A DNA stretch of 56,384 nucleotides from Streptomyces pseudogriseolus (GTDB lineage Bacteria; Actinomycetota; Actinomycetes; Streptomycetales; Streptomycetaceae): the NCBI GenBank assembly GCA_002154585.1, contig MUNG01000077.1, positions 1 to 56,384 of the forward strand, in the 5' to 3' direction. The translations under genes were made by a program, and so were the position numbers. Shown here one piece after another: positions 36,865-45,061 of this stretch. Every line of letters starts with the position of its first letter. Position 1 is the first letter of the stretch. The notes under the pieces are model-generated. The model was not told the DNA's origin. It saw only the letters and a program-made list of their open reading frames with translations, and did no database searches.

Positions 36865-37875
36865 ATGCGCCGCTACGGCAAGCACACCGACGAGGACGAC
36901 ATCCGCTCCCGCCCCAACCGCAGGGGCAACCGGCCGCGCACCCACATCAGGCCCAAGCACGAGGACGCCGCCGAGGGCATGGTGCTCACGGTCGACCGGG
37001 GCCGGCTGACCTGCCTCGTCGAGGACCGCGTCGTGACCGCGATGAAGGCCCGCGAGCTGGGCCGCAAGGCCGCCGTGGTGGGCGACCGGGTGGCCCTCGT
37101 CGGCGATCTGTCCGGCAGGAAGGACACCCTCGCCCGGATCGTGCGGATCGCGGAGCGCACGTCGGTGCTACGCCGCACCGCCGACGACGACGATCCCTAC
37201 GAGCGCGTGGTCGTCGCCAACGCCGACCGGCTGGCCGTGGTCACCGCCCTCGCCGACCCCGAGCCCCGGCCGCGCCTGATCGACCGCTGCCTGGTCGCCG
37301 CCTACGACGGCGGCCTGGAGCCGCTGCTGGTGCTCACCAAGTCCGACCTGGCCCCGCCCGACAAGCTGCTGGAGCTGTACGGCGACCTGGACATCCCGTA
37401 CGTCGTGACCAGCCGCGCGGAGCTCGAGAGCGGCGAGGCGGTGGAGCGGGTGCGCGAGCAGCTCGACGGCCGGATCACCGCGTTCGTGGGCCACTCGGGC
37501 GTCGGCAAGACGACGCTCGTCAACGCGCTGGTGCCCGAGGAGCGGCGCCGCACCACCGGTCATGTCAACGCGGTGACCGGGCGGGGGCGCCACACCACGA
37601 CGTCCGCGCTGGCGCTGCCGCTCGCGGGCGCCGAGGGCTGGGTGATCGACACCCCGGGCGTGCGGTCGTTCGGGCTGGCCCACGTCGATCCGTCGCGGGT
37701 CATCCACGCCTTCCCCGACCTGGAGCCTGGCACGGAGGGGTGTCCGCGCGCGTGCAGTCACGACGAGCCGGACTGCGCCCTGGACGACTGGGTGGCCCAG
37801 GGCCACGCGGACCCGGCGCGGCTGTACTCGCTGCGGCGGCTGCTCGCCGCGCGGGAGCGCACCGACGGCGACTGA
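36865..37875 (+). CDS. rsgA: Ribosome small-subunit-dependent GTPase RsgA
   Basis: 336 residues with the circularly permuted GTPase order typical of RsgA: an OB fold (about 35-105), then TKSD (158-161, G4), the P-loop GHSGVGKTT (209-217) and DTPG (262-265, G3). The C-terminal zinc finger uses C293, C297, H299 and C304. It acts in late 30S ribosome maturation. It follows aroA by nine bases. The N-terminal 30 residues are basic and probably contact rRNA. Confidence 0.95.
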   Translation: MRRYGKHTDEDDIRSRPNRRGNRPRTHIRPKHEDAAEGMVLTVDRGRLTCLVEDRVVTAMKARELGRKAAVVGDRVALVGDLSGRKDTLARIVRIAERTSVLRRTADDDDPYERVVVANADRLAVVTALADPEPRPRLIDRCLVAAYDGGLEPLLVLTKSDLAPPDKLLELYGDLDIPYVVTSRAELESGEAVERVREQLDGRITAFVGHSGVGKTTLVNALVPEERRRTTGHVNAVTGRGRHTTTSALALPLAGAEGWVIDTPGVRSFGLAHVDPSRVIHAFPDLEPGTEGCPRACSHDEPDCALDDWVAQGHADPARLYSLRRLLAARERTDGD

Positions 37876-37984
37876 CCCCCGTCGTGTTTGCCCTGCGGTG
37901 TCACCGGTAAGTGCATAATCGCACCGAGCCGGACACGAACCAGACGAAGCGGTCACTGTACGCGGGGAATGCGGGAGGACACAC

Positions 37985-38308
37985 ATGGCGTGGCTGCTGG
38001 TCATCGTCGCCGGGTTGCTCGAGACCGGTTTCGCCGTGTGCCTGAAGCTGTCGCACGGGTTCACCCGGCTGTGGCCGACGGTCGCCTTCTGCGCCTTCGC
38101 CCTGGGCAGCTTCGGTCTGCTCACCCTGGCGCTGCGGAAGCTGGACGTGGGACCGGCGTACGCGGTGTGGACGGGCATCGGGGCGGCGGGGACGGCCATC
38201 TACGGGATGGTGTTCCTCGGTGACCTGGTGTCCACGCTGAAGATCGTCTCGATCACCCTGGTGATCGTCGGGGTGATCGGGCTCCAGCTGTCGGGCTCGG
38301 CGCACTGA
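37985..38308 (+). CDS. SMR-family exporter, SugE/Gdx type
   Basis: 107 residues, four membrane helices. Glu 13 in helix 1 (GLLETGFAVCLKLSHGFTR) is the central proton/substrate residue, and AYAVWTGIGAAGT in helix 3 with the WTG signature places it in the Gdx (guanidinium exporter) branch rather than EmrE. It should work as an antiparallel dimer exporting guanidinium or small quaternary ammonium ions. GGGAGG lies upstream of the ATG. I looked for a guanidine riboswitch in the 109-base leader and found none. A TetR gene convergent to it may control it. Confidence 0.87.
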   Translation: MAWLLVIVAGLLETGFAVCLKLSHGFTRLWPTVAFCAFALGSFGLLTLALRKLDVGPAYAVWTGIGAAGTAIYGMVFLGDLVSTLKIVSITLVIVGVIGLQLSGSAH

Positions 38309-38338
38309 GCCTGCACGGGGGCCGTACGACGGGCCGTC

Positions 38339-38950
38339 CTACGGCACCGGCTGCCGGTGCAGGGCGCCGCGGACCAGCTCGGCCACGCCGTCTTCGGGCG
38401 AGGGCGCGACGACGCAGGACAGGGCGAGTCTGATCACCAGCTCGCAGGACCGGGCGAGATCGGCGGTGTCGGCGCGCGCGGGTCCCGGACCGGCGAGCGC
38501 GGCGACGGCCCGGTCGCGGACCAGGTGCACGAAGTCGGCGGGCGAGGGCAGCGGCCCGTCGGCGCGGCGCTGCGCGGGCACCGGGGAGCCGGACGGCACG
38601 GCCGCGAGGGGCGGCGCGGGCAGGCGCTCGTTCCAGCAGCCGGTGAGCATGGCCCGCACCAGGGCGTTCTCGCGGGCGCTCAGCGTGGTCCACTCGGCGG
38701 TGGCGGTCAGGCGGTCGCGGGGATCGGCGTGCGCGGTGAGGGCCCGTTCGACGCCGGCCAGGTAGCCGTCGGCCTCCCGGCGGACCAGGGCGCGGGCGAG
38801 ACCGTCCTTGCTGCCGAACTCGTTGTAGAGCGTCTGGCGGGAGACCCCGGCCGCGGCGGCGACGTCCACCATCCGCACGGCGGACCACGGCCGGCGGGCG
38901 AGTGCGGTGTAAGCGGCGTCCAGCAGTGATTCCCGCGCTGCAGGCATCAT
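38339..38950 (-). CDS. TetR-family regulator next to the SMR exporter
   Basis: 203 residues. The helix-turn-helix at about 5-55 (ALARRPWSAVRMVDVAAAAGVSRQTLYNEFGSKDGL) is clear, and the C-terminal domain is the Ala/Arg-rich ligand domain. The ATG at 38950 follows GGGAGGCG. It is convergent with the SMR gene (30-base gap), and a promoter with an inverted repeat in its spacer lies upstream, pointing to autoregulation. Whether it also controls the SMR gene is inferred from position only. Confidence 0.87.
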   Translation of the reverse strand: MMPAARESLLDAAYTALARRPWSAVRMVDVAAAAGVSRQTLYNEFGSKDGLARALVRREADGYLAGVERALTAHADPRDRLTATAEWTTLSARENALVRAMLTGCWNERLPAPPLAAVPSGSPVPAQRRADGPLPSPADFVHLVRDRAVAALAGPGPARADTADLARSCELVIRLALSCVVAPSPEDGVAELVRGALHRQPVP

Positions 38951-38986
38951 CGCCTCCCTCGGGGCGAGCGGCCGACCCTGCGGTTC

Positions 38987-39015
38987 AGATTTGACGGGGT
39001 GCCGGGCACTGTCAA
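38987..39015 (-). promoter_or_regulatory. TetR promoter with operator-like repeat in the spacer
   Basis: On the minus strand TTGACA (39015-39010) is separated by 17 bases from AAATCT (38992-38987). TTGAC/GTCAA and GTGC/GCAC repeats of roughly opposite polarity occupy the spacer, where a bound repressor would block RNA polymerase. Confidence 0.5.
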
Positions 39016-39062
39016 GGGGTCGCGGAACCGGCCCCCGGTGGCCTGGAACCGATCCCGGCCGA

Positions 39063-39068
39063 TACCGT
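39063..39068 (+). promoter_or_regulatory. -10 element for leaderless hisN mRNA
   Basis: TACCGT is followed by 7 bases and then the ATG at 39076, with no ribosome site. Confidence 0.45.
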
Positions 39069-39075
39069 TCGTGCC

Positions 39076-39879
39076 ATGCCCGACTACCTCGACGACCTGC
39101 GTCTCGCCCATGTCCTCGCGGACGCCGCCGACGCCGCGACCATGGACCGGTTCAAGGCTCTCGACCTCAAGGTGGAGACCAAACCCGACATGACGCCGGT
39201 GAGCGAGGCGGACAAGGCCGCCGAGGAGCTCATCCGCGGCCACCTGCGGCGGGCCCGCCCGCGCGACGCCGTGCTGGGCGAGGAGTACGGCGTGGAGGGC
39301 ACCGGTCCGCGCCGCTGGGTGATCGACCCGATCGACGGCACCAAGAACTACGTGCGCGGCGTGCCCGTGTGGGCCACGCTGATCGCGCTGATGGAGGCGG
39401 GCGGCGAGGGGGGTTTCCAGCCGGTCGTCGGCGTGGTGTCCGCGCCCGCCCTGGGCCGCCGCTGGTGGGCGGCGAAGGGCCACGGCGCCTATGCCGGACG
39501 CAGCCTGTCCTCGGCCACCACGCTCCAGGTCTCCCGCGTCTCGCGGATCTCCGACGCCTCCTTCGCGTACTCCTCGCTCACCGGCTGGGAGGAGCAGGGG
39601 CGGCTCGACGGCTTCCTCGACCTCACCCGCGAGGTGTGGCGCACGCGCGCGTACGGCGACTTCTGGCCGTACATGATGGTCGCCGAGGGCTCGGTGGACG
39701 TCTGCGCGGAGCCGGAGCTGTCGCTGTGGGACATGGCGGCCACGGCGATCGTGGTGACGGAGGCCGGCGGCACCTTCACCGGCCTCGACGGCCGCCCGGG
39801 CCCGCACAGCGGCAACGCCGCCGCGTCGAACGGCCTGCTCCACGACGAGCTGCTGGGGTATCTCAACCAGCGGTACTGA
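39076..39879 (+). CDS. hisN: Inositol-monophosphatase-family histidinol-phosphatase
   Basis: 267 residues. The family's metal sites are present: GEEYG (Glu of metal 1), [15 protein letters not shown] (DPIDGT) and the C-terminal [15 protein letters not shown]. The [10 protein letters not shown] stretch near residue 43 is typical of the actinobacterial HisN branch, which removes phosphate from L-histidinol phosphate; a general inositol- or fructose-bisphosphatase role cannot be excluded. The ATG lies 7 bases after a -10 hexamer, suggesting a leaderless message. It stands alone between the TetR and CBS-domain genes. Confidence 0.9.
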   Translation: MPDYLDDLRLAHVLADAADAATMDRFKALDLKVETKPDMTPVSEADKAAEELIRGHLRRARPRDAVLGEEYGVEGTGPRRWVIDPIDGTKNYVRGVPVWATLIALMEAGGEGGFQPVVGVVSAPALGRRWWAAKGHGAYAGRSLSSATTLQVSRVSRISDASFAYSSLTGWEEQGRLDGFLDLTREVWRTRAYGDFWPYMMVAEGSVDVCAEPELSLWDMAATAIVVTEAGGTFTGLDGRPGPHSGNAAASNGLLHDELLGYLNQRY

Positions 39880-40049
39880 ACCGGCCGCGCTCGCGTCGCG
39901 CGCCCCCGGCCGGCCGCGCGCGCCCTCTTGTTGACCTGTGCTTTGCCTGCCACTCTGGGAGCTCCCCCACTTGTGAACTTGTGAAAGCGCGAACGAACGG
40001 GCCCACGCGCCCGTGACGTGGCGTTTTCCGGTAGGAGGTGGCTCCATCC

Positions 40050-40451
40050 ATGCTCGTCCGTGACGCCATGAGCACCGTGGTCCTCACCATCGGCCCCGCC
40101 CACACGCTCCGCCAGGCCGCCGCCCTGATGTCCGCGCGCCGGGTGGGCGCGGCCGTGGTCCTCGACCCCGACGGCACCGGGATCGGCATCCTCACCGAAC
40201 GGGACGTCCTCAACTCCGTGGGTCTCGGCCAGGACCCGGACGCGGAGCGCGCCCATGCCCACACCACCACCGACGTCGTCTTCGCCGACCCCTCCTGGAC
40301 CCTGGAGGAGGCGGCGGCCGCCATGGCCCACGGGGGCTTCCGGCATCTGATCGTCCTCGACCGGGGCGGCCCCGCGGGCATCGTCTCGGTCCGCGACATC
40401 ATCCGCTGCTGGGCGCCCGCCCGGCAGCGGGCCCCGCAGGTGCCCGCCTGA
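40050..40451 (+). CDS. Two-CBS-domain protein
   Basis: 133 residues made up almost entirely of a CBS pair: VRDAMSTVVLTIGPAHTLRQAAALMSARRVGAAVVLDPDGTGIGILTERDVL and a second copy ending GIVSVRDIIRCW. Such stand-alone Bateman modules bind adenine nucleotides and sense energy state; the partner is unknown. The ATG at 40050 has GGAGG 12 bases upstream; a GTG at 40038 overlaps that ribosome site and is not used. It is convergent with the catalase gene. Confidence 0.88.
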   Translation: MLVRDAMSTVVLTIGPAHTLRQAAALMSARRVGAAVVLDPDGTGIGILTERDVLNSVGLGQDPDAERAHAHTTTDVVFADPSWTLEEAAAAMAHGGFRHLIVLDRGGPAGIVSVRDIIRCWAPARQRAPQVPA

Positions 40452-40523
40452 CGGCACGGCGACGGGCCGGACCCCCGGGAGGGGATCCGGCCCGTCGGTC
40501 GGCAAGCGGTCCAGCGCTGGTGA

Positions 40524-41993
40524 TCAGCCGCGCAGGGCCTGCACCGCGGCCTCCAGCCGCTTGCCGAAGTCGCCGTCGGCCTGACGGAAGTTGTTGATCG
40601 CGCGCTCGGCGATGTCGTCGCGCGTGACACCCGAGATGGCGTTCGCCAGGTTGTTCACCAGGCGCTCCTTCTCGTCCTCCGACATCAGCCGGTAGAGGTT
40701 GCCCGCCTGGACGAAGTCGTTGTCCTCGGCGTGGACGGGCGTGACCGACTCGCCGGTGACCCCGGTGACCGCGACGGGCTGCCACAGCGGGCGGTCCGTC
40801 TGGAAGGGGCCGCCGAAGCTGTTCGGCTCGTAGTTCTTCGCGCCCTTGTGGCGGCCGTCGTACAGGTAGCCGTCACGGGAGTTGGTGCGCGCCTCGGTGG
40901 CGTGCGGGCGGTTCACCGGCAGGTGGTCGGCGTTGATGCCGACGCGGTAGCGGTGGGCGTCGCCGTACGCGAAGAGACGGCCCTGGAGCATCTTGTCCGG
41001 GGAGGGACCGATGCCCGGCACGAAGTGGGCGGGGCTGAAGATCGACTGCTCGACCTCGGCGAAGATGTTCTCCGGGTTGCGGTTGAGCTCCAGCTTGCCG
41101 AACTCGACCAGCGGGTAGTCCGCGTGCGGCCAGACCTTGGTCAGGTCGAACGGGTTGAAGCGGTAGGTGGCCGCCTCGGCCGCCGGCATGATCTGGACGT
41201 ACACGGTCCAGGACGGGTACTCGCCGCGCTCGATGGCCTCGCGCAGGTCGCGCTGGTGCGAGTCGGGGTCCTTGCCCGCGAGGATCTCGGCCTCCTCGGC
41301 GGTCAGGTTCTTGATGCCCTGGTCCGTCTTGAAGTGGTACTTGACCCAGAAGACCTCGCCGGCCTCGTTGTTCCACTGGTAGGTGTGGGAGCCGAAGCCG
41401 TCCATGTGGCGGTAGGACGCCGGGATGCCGCGGTCACCGAACAGCCAGGTCACCTGGTGGGTCGACTCGGGCGACAGGCCCCAGAAGTCGAAGACGTTGT
41501 CCGCCTCCTGCGAGCCGGTGTACGGGTCGCGCTTCTGGGTGTGGATGAAGTCGGGGAACTTGATCGCGTCGCGGATGAAGAACACCGGGGTGTTGTTGCC
41601 GACGAGGTCGTAGTTGCCCTCCTCGGTGTAGAACTTCACCGCGAAGCCGCGCGGGTCGCGCACGGCGTCCGGGGCGCCGAGGTTGCCCGCGACCGTGGAG
41701 AAGCGCAGGAAGACCTCGGTCTCCTTGCCCACCTCGGACAGGAACTTCGCCCGGGTGTACGGCGTGACGTCGCCGGTCACCGTGAAGGTGCCGTACGCGC
41801 CGGCGCCGCGGGCGTGCACCACGCGCTCCGGGATGCGCTCGCGGTTGAAGTGGGCCAGCTTCTCGAGGAGGAGCTGGTCCTGGACGAGGACCGGGCCGCC
41901 GACGCCCGCGGTCTCGCTGTTCTGGTTGTCGGCGACCGGGGCTCCGGCCTCCGTCGTAAGCGGTCCCTGCGTCACGTGCGCCTCCTGCGTCAT
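40524..41993 (-). CDS. catA: Monofunctional heme catalase
   Basis: 489 residues from ATG 41993 (AAGGTG upstream); an in-frame ATG at 42044 lies inside the operator and is rejected. [13 protein letters not shown] holds the distal catalytic His, [12 protein letters not shown] the distal Asn, and [14 protein letters not shown] the proximal heme-ligand Tyr. It is a small-subunit, clade-3-type catalase splitting hydrogen peroxide. It is divergent from a Fur-family regulator, with the palindrome ACAATG-GA-CATTGT between them, which fits the CatR-controlled major vegetative catalase CatA of S. coelicolor. The symbol rests on that resemblance. Confidence 0.93.
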   Translation of the reverse strand: MTQEAHVTQGPLTTEAGAPVADNQNSETAGVGGPVLVQDQLLLEKLAHFNRERIPERVVHARGAGAYGTFTVTGDVTPYTRAKFLSEVGKETEVFLRFSTVAGNLGAPDAVRDPRGFAVKFYTEEGNYDLVGNNTPVFFIRDAIKFPDFIHTQKRDPYTGSQEADNVFDFWGLSPESTHQVTWLFGDRGIPASYRHMDGFGSHTYQWNNEAGEVFWVKYHFKTDQGIKNLTAEEAEILAGKDPDSHQRDLREAIERGEYPSWTVYVQIMPAAEAATYRFNPFDLTKVWPHADYPLVEFGKLELNRNPENIFAEVEQSIFSPAHFVPGIGPSPDKMLQGRLFAYGDAHRYRVGINADHLPVNRPHATEARTNSRDGYLYDGRHKGAKNYEPNSFGGPFQTDRPLWQPVAVTGVTGESVTPVHAEDNDFVQAGNLYRLMSEDEKERLVNNLANAISGVTRDDIAERAINNFRQADGDFGKRLEAAVQALRG

Positions 41994-42033
41994 CACTGCA
42001 CCTTGCATCTTGGCCAAAGCCGAGCTCGATCCT

Positions 42034-42047
42034 ACAATGGACATTGT
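42034..42047. promoter_or_regulatory. CatR/PerR-type operator between catalase and Fur-family genes
   Basis: ACAATG-GA-CATTGT is a perfect 6+2+6 palindrome in an AT-rich patch. It lies 41 bases upstream of the catalase start and 71 bases upstream of the regulator start, so one protein could control both directions. Confidence 0.75.
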
Positions 42048-42104
42048 CTAAGTCAAGTAAGACTCCAAAGTCACACCCGTTCGGAGCACGACTCCCCTTG
42101 CTGT

Positions 42105-42110
42105 TAGGCT
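42105..42110 (+). promoter_or_regulatory. -10 element for leaderless catR mRNA
   Basis: TAGGCT is followed by 7 bases and then the ATG at 42118. No ribosome site is seen. Confidence 0.5.
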
Positions 42111-42117
42111 GGTGCCT

Positions 42118-42534
42118 ATGAGTGACCTTCTGGAACGACTTCGCGGACGCGGTTGGCGGATGACCGCGCAGCGCCGTGTGGTGGCCGAGGTCCTCGACGG
42201 CGAACACGTCCACCTGACGGCCGACGAGGTGCACGCCAGAGCTGTCGCCAAGCTGCCCGAGATCTCCCGGGCGACCGTCTACAACACCCTGGGCGAGCTG
42301 GTCTCGCTCGGCGAGGTGCTGGAGGTCGCGACGGACAAGCGGGCCAAGCGCTACGACCCGAACGCGCACCGTCCGCACCACCACCTGGTGTGCGCACGGT
42401 GCGGGGCGATCCGCGACGTCCACCCGACCGGCGACCCGCTGGCCGACCTGCCCGACACGGAGCGGTTCGGTTTCACGGTGTCCGACGTCGAGGTGACGTA
42501 CCGCGGCCTCTGCCCGAACTGCGCGTCGGCCTAG
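42118..42534 (+). CDS. catR: Fur-family peroxide regulator (CatR/PerR type)
   Basis: 138 residues. The winged helix (RGRGWRMTAQRRVVAEVLDGEHVHLTADEV ... ISRATVYNTLGELVSLGEV) is followed by the metal-binding dimer domain with HRPHHHLVCARCGAIRDV and the C-terminal CPNC. The two CxxC pairs form the structural zinc site, and the His/Asp residues near HHH and DV the regulatory site. In PerR/CatR proteins peroxide oxidises this site and releases DNA. The divergent catalase gene and shared palindrome fit the CatR role. The ATG follows a -10 box by 7 bases (leaderless). A hairpin terminator follows at 42555-42588. Confidence 0.92.
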   Translation: MSDLLERLRGRGWRMTAQRRVVAEVLDGEHVHLTADEVHARAVAKLPEISRATVYNTLGELVSLGEVLEVATDKRAKRYDPNAHRPHHHLVCARCGAIRDVHPTGDPLADLPDTERFGFTVSDVEVTYRGLCPNCASA

Positions 42535-42554
42535 CAGGCACCCAGGGCCTCGAC

Positions 42555-42588
42555 AGAGCCCCGGCCACTTCCGAGTGCCCGGGGCTCT
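42555..42588 (+). terminator. Terminator after catR
   Basis: AGAGCCCCGG / CCGGGGCTCT, a 10-bp stem with a 14-base loop, begins 21 bases past the catR stop. Confidence 0.7.
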
Positions 42589-42629
42589 TCGTGATGCCTG
42601 CACGCAGGCCGCATCCCCTTGGGAAACGA

Positions 42630-42665
42630 CCGAGGGCCGGAACCCTGTCGGATTCCGGCCCTCGG
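42630..42665 (-). terminator. Terminator after tRNA-fMet copy 1
   Basis: CCGAGGGCCGGAA / TTCCGGCCCTCGG, a perfect 13-bp stem with a 10-base loop, starts 8 bases downstream of the tRNA 3' end. Confidence 0.75.
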
Positions 42666-42672
42666 CCATCAG

Positions 42673-42746
42673 TAGCGGGGACAGGATTTGAACCTGCGAC
42701 CTCTGGGTTATGAGCCCAGCGAGCTACCGAGCTGCTCCACCCCGCG
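42673..42746 (-). tRNA. Initiator tRNA-fMet (CAT), copy 1
   Basis: The 74-base gene has no encoded CCA. The anticodon loop is CTCATAA (CAT). Initiator hallmarks are visible: no Watson-Crick pair at 1-72 (C1 against T72) and three G-C pairs at the foot of the anticodon stem (GGG/CCC). The T arm GCAGG-TTCAAAT-CCTGT is normal. An identical copy lies at 44932-45005. Confidence 0.96.
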
Positions 42747-42891
42747 GCGATGTCTTCAACCTACGTCAAGGTGCCCGGCAGAAGCAAATCCGTCAGGGAC
42801 GCGGGGAACTGCGCGAACGGGGGTCCGGGGCGGAGCCCCCGAAAACGGGCCGAGGGAGCCCCCTCACTTACTCAGCCGCGCCCCGCACCCA

Positions 42892-44709
42892 CTACGCCGA
42901 CAACTCTTCACGCAGCGCGTCCCTCAACCGCACCGCCCGCTCCGTGACCGCCGGAGGCCCCAGCTCGGCGGCCCGGTCGGCCCACCGCTGCCCCTCCGCC
43001 AGCTCCCCCCGCCGGGCGTGGACGAGCGCGAGCCGCAGGGCCGCGCGCCCGTGGCCGGCGTCGGCCGCGCGGGTCCACCACACCGCCGCCTCCGGCTCGC
43101 TGCCCTCCCGCGCCAGCAGCAGCCCCAGATTGAAGGCGCCGTTGCGCGAGCCCGCCTCCGCGGCCTCCCGGTACCACCGGGCCGCCTCGACGACGTCACC
43201 GCGGGCCGCGGCCAGCATGCCGACCCGGACCTGGGCGCGCCGGTGCCCCTGGGTGGCCGCCCGCTCGTACCACTCCTCGCACTCGCTGCGCCGGTGCACC
43301 GGCTCCCCCAGCTCGTGCGCGGGCTCCGGCGGCCGACGGGCGTCCAGCACGGTCGCCAGCCGGTACGCGGCCTCCGCGCTGCCGCCGCCCGCCGCGCACC
43401 GCAGGAACCGCTCGGCCTCGCCCTCCTCGCCGTCCCGCAGCCGCGCCATGCCGACCTGGAGCGCCGCCTCGGTGTGCCCGGCGGCCGCCGCGCGCTCGTA
43501 CCAGCGCAGCGCGGCCCGCTCCTCGCCGCGTCCGGCGTGCAGGATGCCGAGGTTGAAGGCGGCGTCCACGCTGCCCGCCTCCGCGGCCTTGGAGAACCAC
43601 GGCTCCGCGCCGGTCTCGTCCCCGGCGCGCAGCAGCAGGATCGCCAGCGCGTTCGCCGCCTCGCGGTGCCCGGCGTAGGCGGCGCGGCGGTACCACTGCT
43701 CGGCCTGGGTGACGCGTCCCTGGTCGGCGCAGAGCAGGCCCAGGTTGTACGCGCCGTTGTTGTCGCCGGCGTCCATGGCGGCCCGGTACCACCGCTCGGC
43801 GGTCTGCGTCTCGCCCCGCTCGGCGTGCAGGGCGCCCAGCGCGTTGGCGGCGTTGCCGTCGCCGTCCTGGGCGGCGCGCAGCCACCACATGGCGGCGTTC
43901 TCGGTGTCCCCGGCGTCGCGCAACAGGAAGCCGAGGGCGCACGCGGCACGCGGCTCGCCGTCCTTGGCGGAGGTCAGGTACCAGCGCCCGGCCTCCTTCA
44001 GCTCGCCGCGCTTCTCCAGGATCGTGCCCAGGTGCAGGGCGGCCCGGCGGTGTCCGCGCGCGGCGGCCTGCCGGTACCACTGCTCGGCCTCCTCGACCAG
44101 CGCCGCGCCCCTGTCGCCGGACGCGCGCGTGGCCTTGCGGTCCAGGGCGCGGGCCAGCCGGTAGGCGCCCTCGCGGTGCCCGCGCTCGGCGGCGGCCCGC
44201 ATCCAGCGCTCGCTGCCCTCGGCGTCTCCCCGGTGCTCCAGGAGGTCGGCGAGGGCGTACGCGCCGAGGGTGTGGCCCTGCTCGGCGGACTGGCGCAGCC
44301 AGTACTCGGCGGCGGGTTCGTCGCCGCGCTCGCGGTGGTGGCGGCCGAGCGCGTGGGCCGCGGCCGTGGAACCGGCGACGGCCGCGATCCGCCACCAGCC
44401 GGCGGCCTCGTCGGGGTAGCCCCGCTGGTGCAGCAGGACGCCCAGGTTGTTGGCGGCGGCGCGGTCGCCCGCGGCGGTGGCGGCACGCAGATGGGGTTCG
44501 GCACCGTCGAGGTCACCGCGGCGCAGCAGCATGGCGCCGAGGACGCTCATCGCCTCGACGTCCCCGGCCTCGGCGGCGAGCCGGCGGCTCAGCTCCTCCG
44601 CGGCCTGGTCGGCCGCCTCCCCCGCGTCGTGGGGATGCTCCTCCCGAGGGGAGGACTGCACAAAACGCCCTGACTCGAACAGAGTTGCCTTGTCCCCCAT
44701 AACATCCAT
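42892..44709 (-). CDS. Sel1/TPR-type repeat protein (about 14 repeats)
   Basis: 605 residues from ATG 44709 (AGGTGG 8 bases upstream); the ATG three codons later is also possible. After ~60 residues almost the whole chain is ~36-residue Sel1-like repeats of the form A-WYRRAA-x-AGH-x-x-AA-x-x-LG-x-LL-x-x-x-G. Examples are AEQWYRQAAARGHRRAALHL, AERWYRAAMDAGDNNGAYNL and AEQWYRRAAYAGHREAANAL. There is no signal peptide or membrane segment, so it is a cytosolic solenoid scaffold. The partner is unknown. Two initiator tRNA genes on the same strand flank it. Confidence 0.85.
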   Translation of the reverse strand: MDVMGDKATLFESGRFVQSSPREEHPHDAGEAADQAAEELSRRLAAEAGDVEAMSVLGAMLLRRGDLDGAEPHLRAATAAGDRAAANNLGVLLHQRGYPDEAAGWWRIAAVAGSTAAAHALGRHHRERGDEPAAEYWLRQSAEQGHTLGAYALADLLEHRGDAEGSERWMRAAAERGHREGAYRLARALDRKATRASGDRGAALVEEAEQWYRQAAARGHRRAALHLGTILEKRGELKEAGRWYLTSAKDGEPRAACALGFLLRDAGDTENAAMWWLRAAQDGDGNAANALGALHAERGETQTAERWYRAAMDAGDNNGAYNLGLLCADQGRVTQAEQWYRRAAYAGHREAANALAILLLRAGDETGAEPWFSKAAEAGSVDAAFNLGILHAGRGEERAALRWYERAAAAGHTEAALQVGMARLRDGEEGEAERFLRCAAGGGSAEAAYRLATVLDARRPPEPAHELGEPVHRRSECEEWYERAATQGHRRAQVRVGMLAAARGDVVEAARWYREAAEAGSRNGAFNLGLLLAREGSEPEAAVWWTRAADAGHGRAALRLALVHARRGELAEGQRWADRAAELGPPAVTERAVRLRDALREELSA

Positions 44710-44873
44710 CGTCGCACCACCTGCAACCTGGGTACACCTGGTATACCGCAGTCAGTGAGGTCACTACAGCGTTTTGTCGACATGCCCACAGAGAGACAAG
44801 TCAAACACAGATCGCTCAACTCCCGTCGGCGGCAGGGCCGTCGGGAGGGCGGGTACATGCGTTCGCCCACCAC

Positions 44874-44907
44874 AAAGGCCCGGATTCCCTTGGGAATCCG
44901 GGCCTTT
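44874..44907 (-). terminator. Terminator after tRNA-fMet copy 2
   Basis: AAAGGCCCGGATTCCC and GGGAATCCGGGCCTTT form a perfect 16-bp stem around TT, ending in a T-run on the minus strand. It lies 24 bases past the tRNA. Confidence 0.88.
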
Positions 44908-44931
44908 GGTGTCGCTGTCGTGCGACGTCAG

Positions 44932-45005
44932 TAGCGGGGACAGGATTTGAACCTGCGACCTCTGGGTTATGAGCCCAGCGAGCTACCGAGCTGCTCCACC
45001 CCGCG
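44932..45005 (-). tRNA. Initiator tRNA-fMet (CAT), copy 2
   Basis: This gene is identical in sequence to the copy at 42673-42746, with the same C1/T72 mismatch, GGG/CCC anticodon-stem pairs and no encoded CCA. It precedes the Sel1-repeat gene in the direction of transcription but is separated from it by a strong terminator. Confidence 0.96.
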
Positions 45006-45061
45006 CCGTTGTGCTGCAACCGTAGCACGGCGCGGGGTGGGCTCCTGACCAGGGCGTCTGG

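Noticed and set aside
37876-37984. Guanidine riboswitch before the Gdx-type exporter
   Set aside because: No ykkC-type or paired ACGR-loop hairpins are present in the 109-base leader.
42044-42046. Upstream ATG as catalase start (506 residues)
   Set aside because: It lies within the operator palindrome and has no ribosome site; ATG 41993 has AAGGTG upstream and gives the usual catalase N-terminus.
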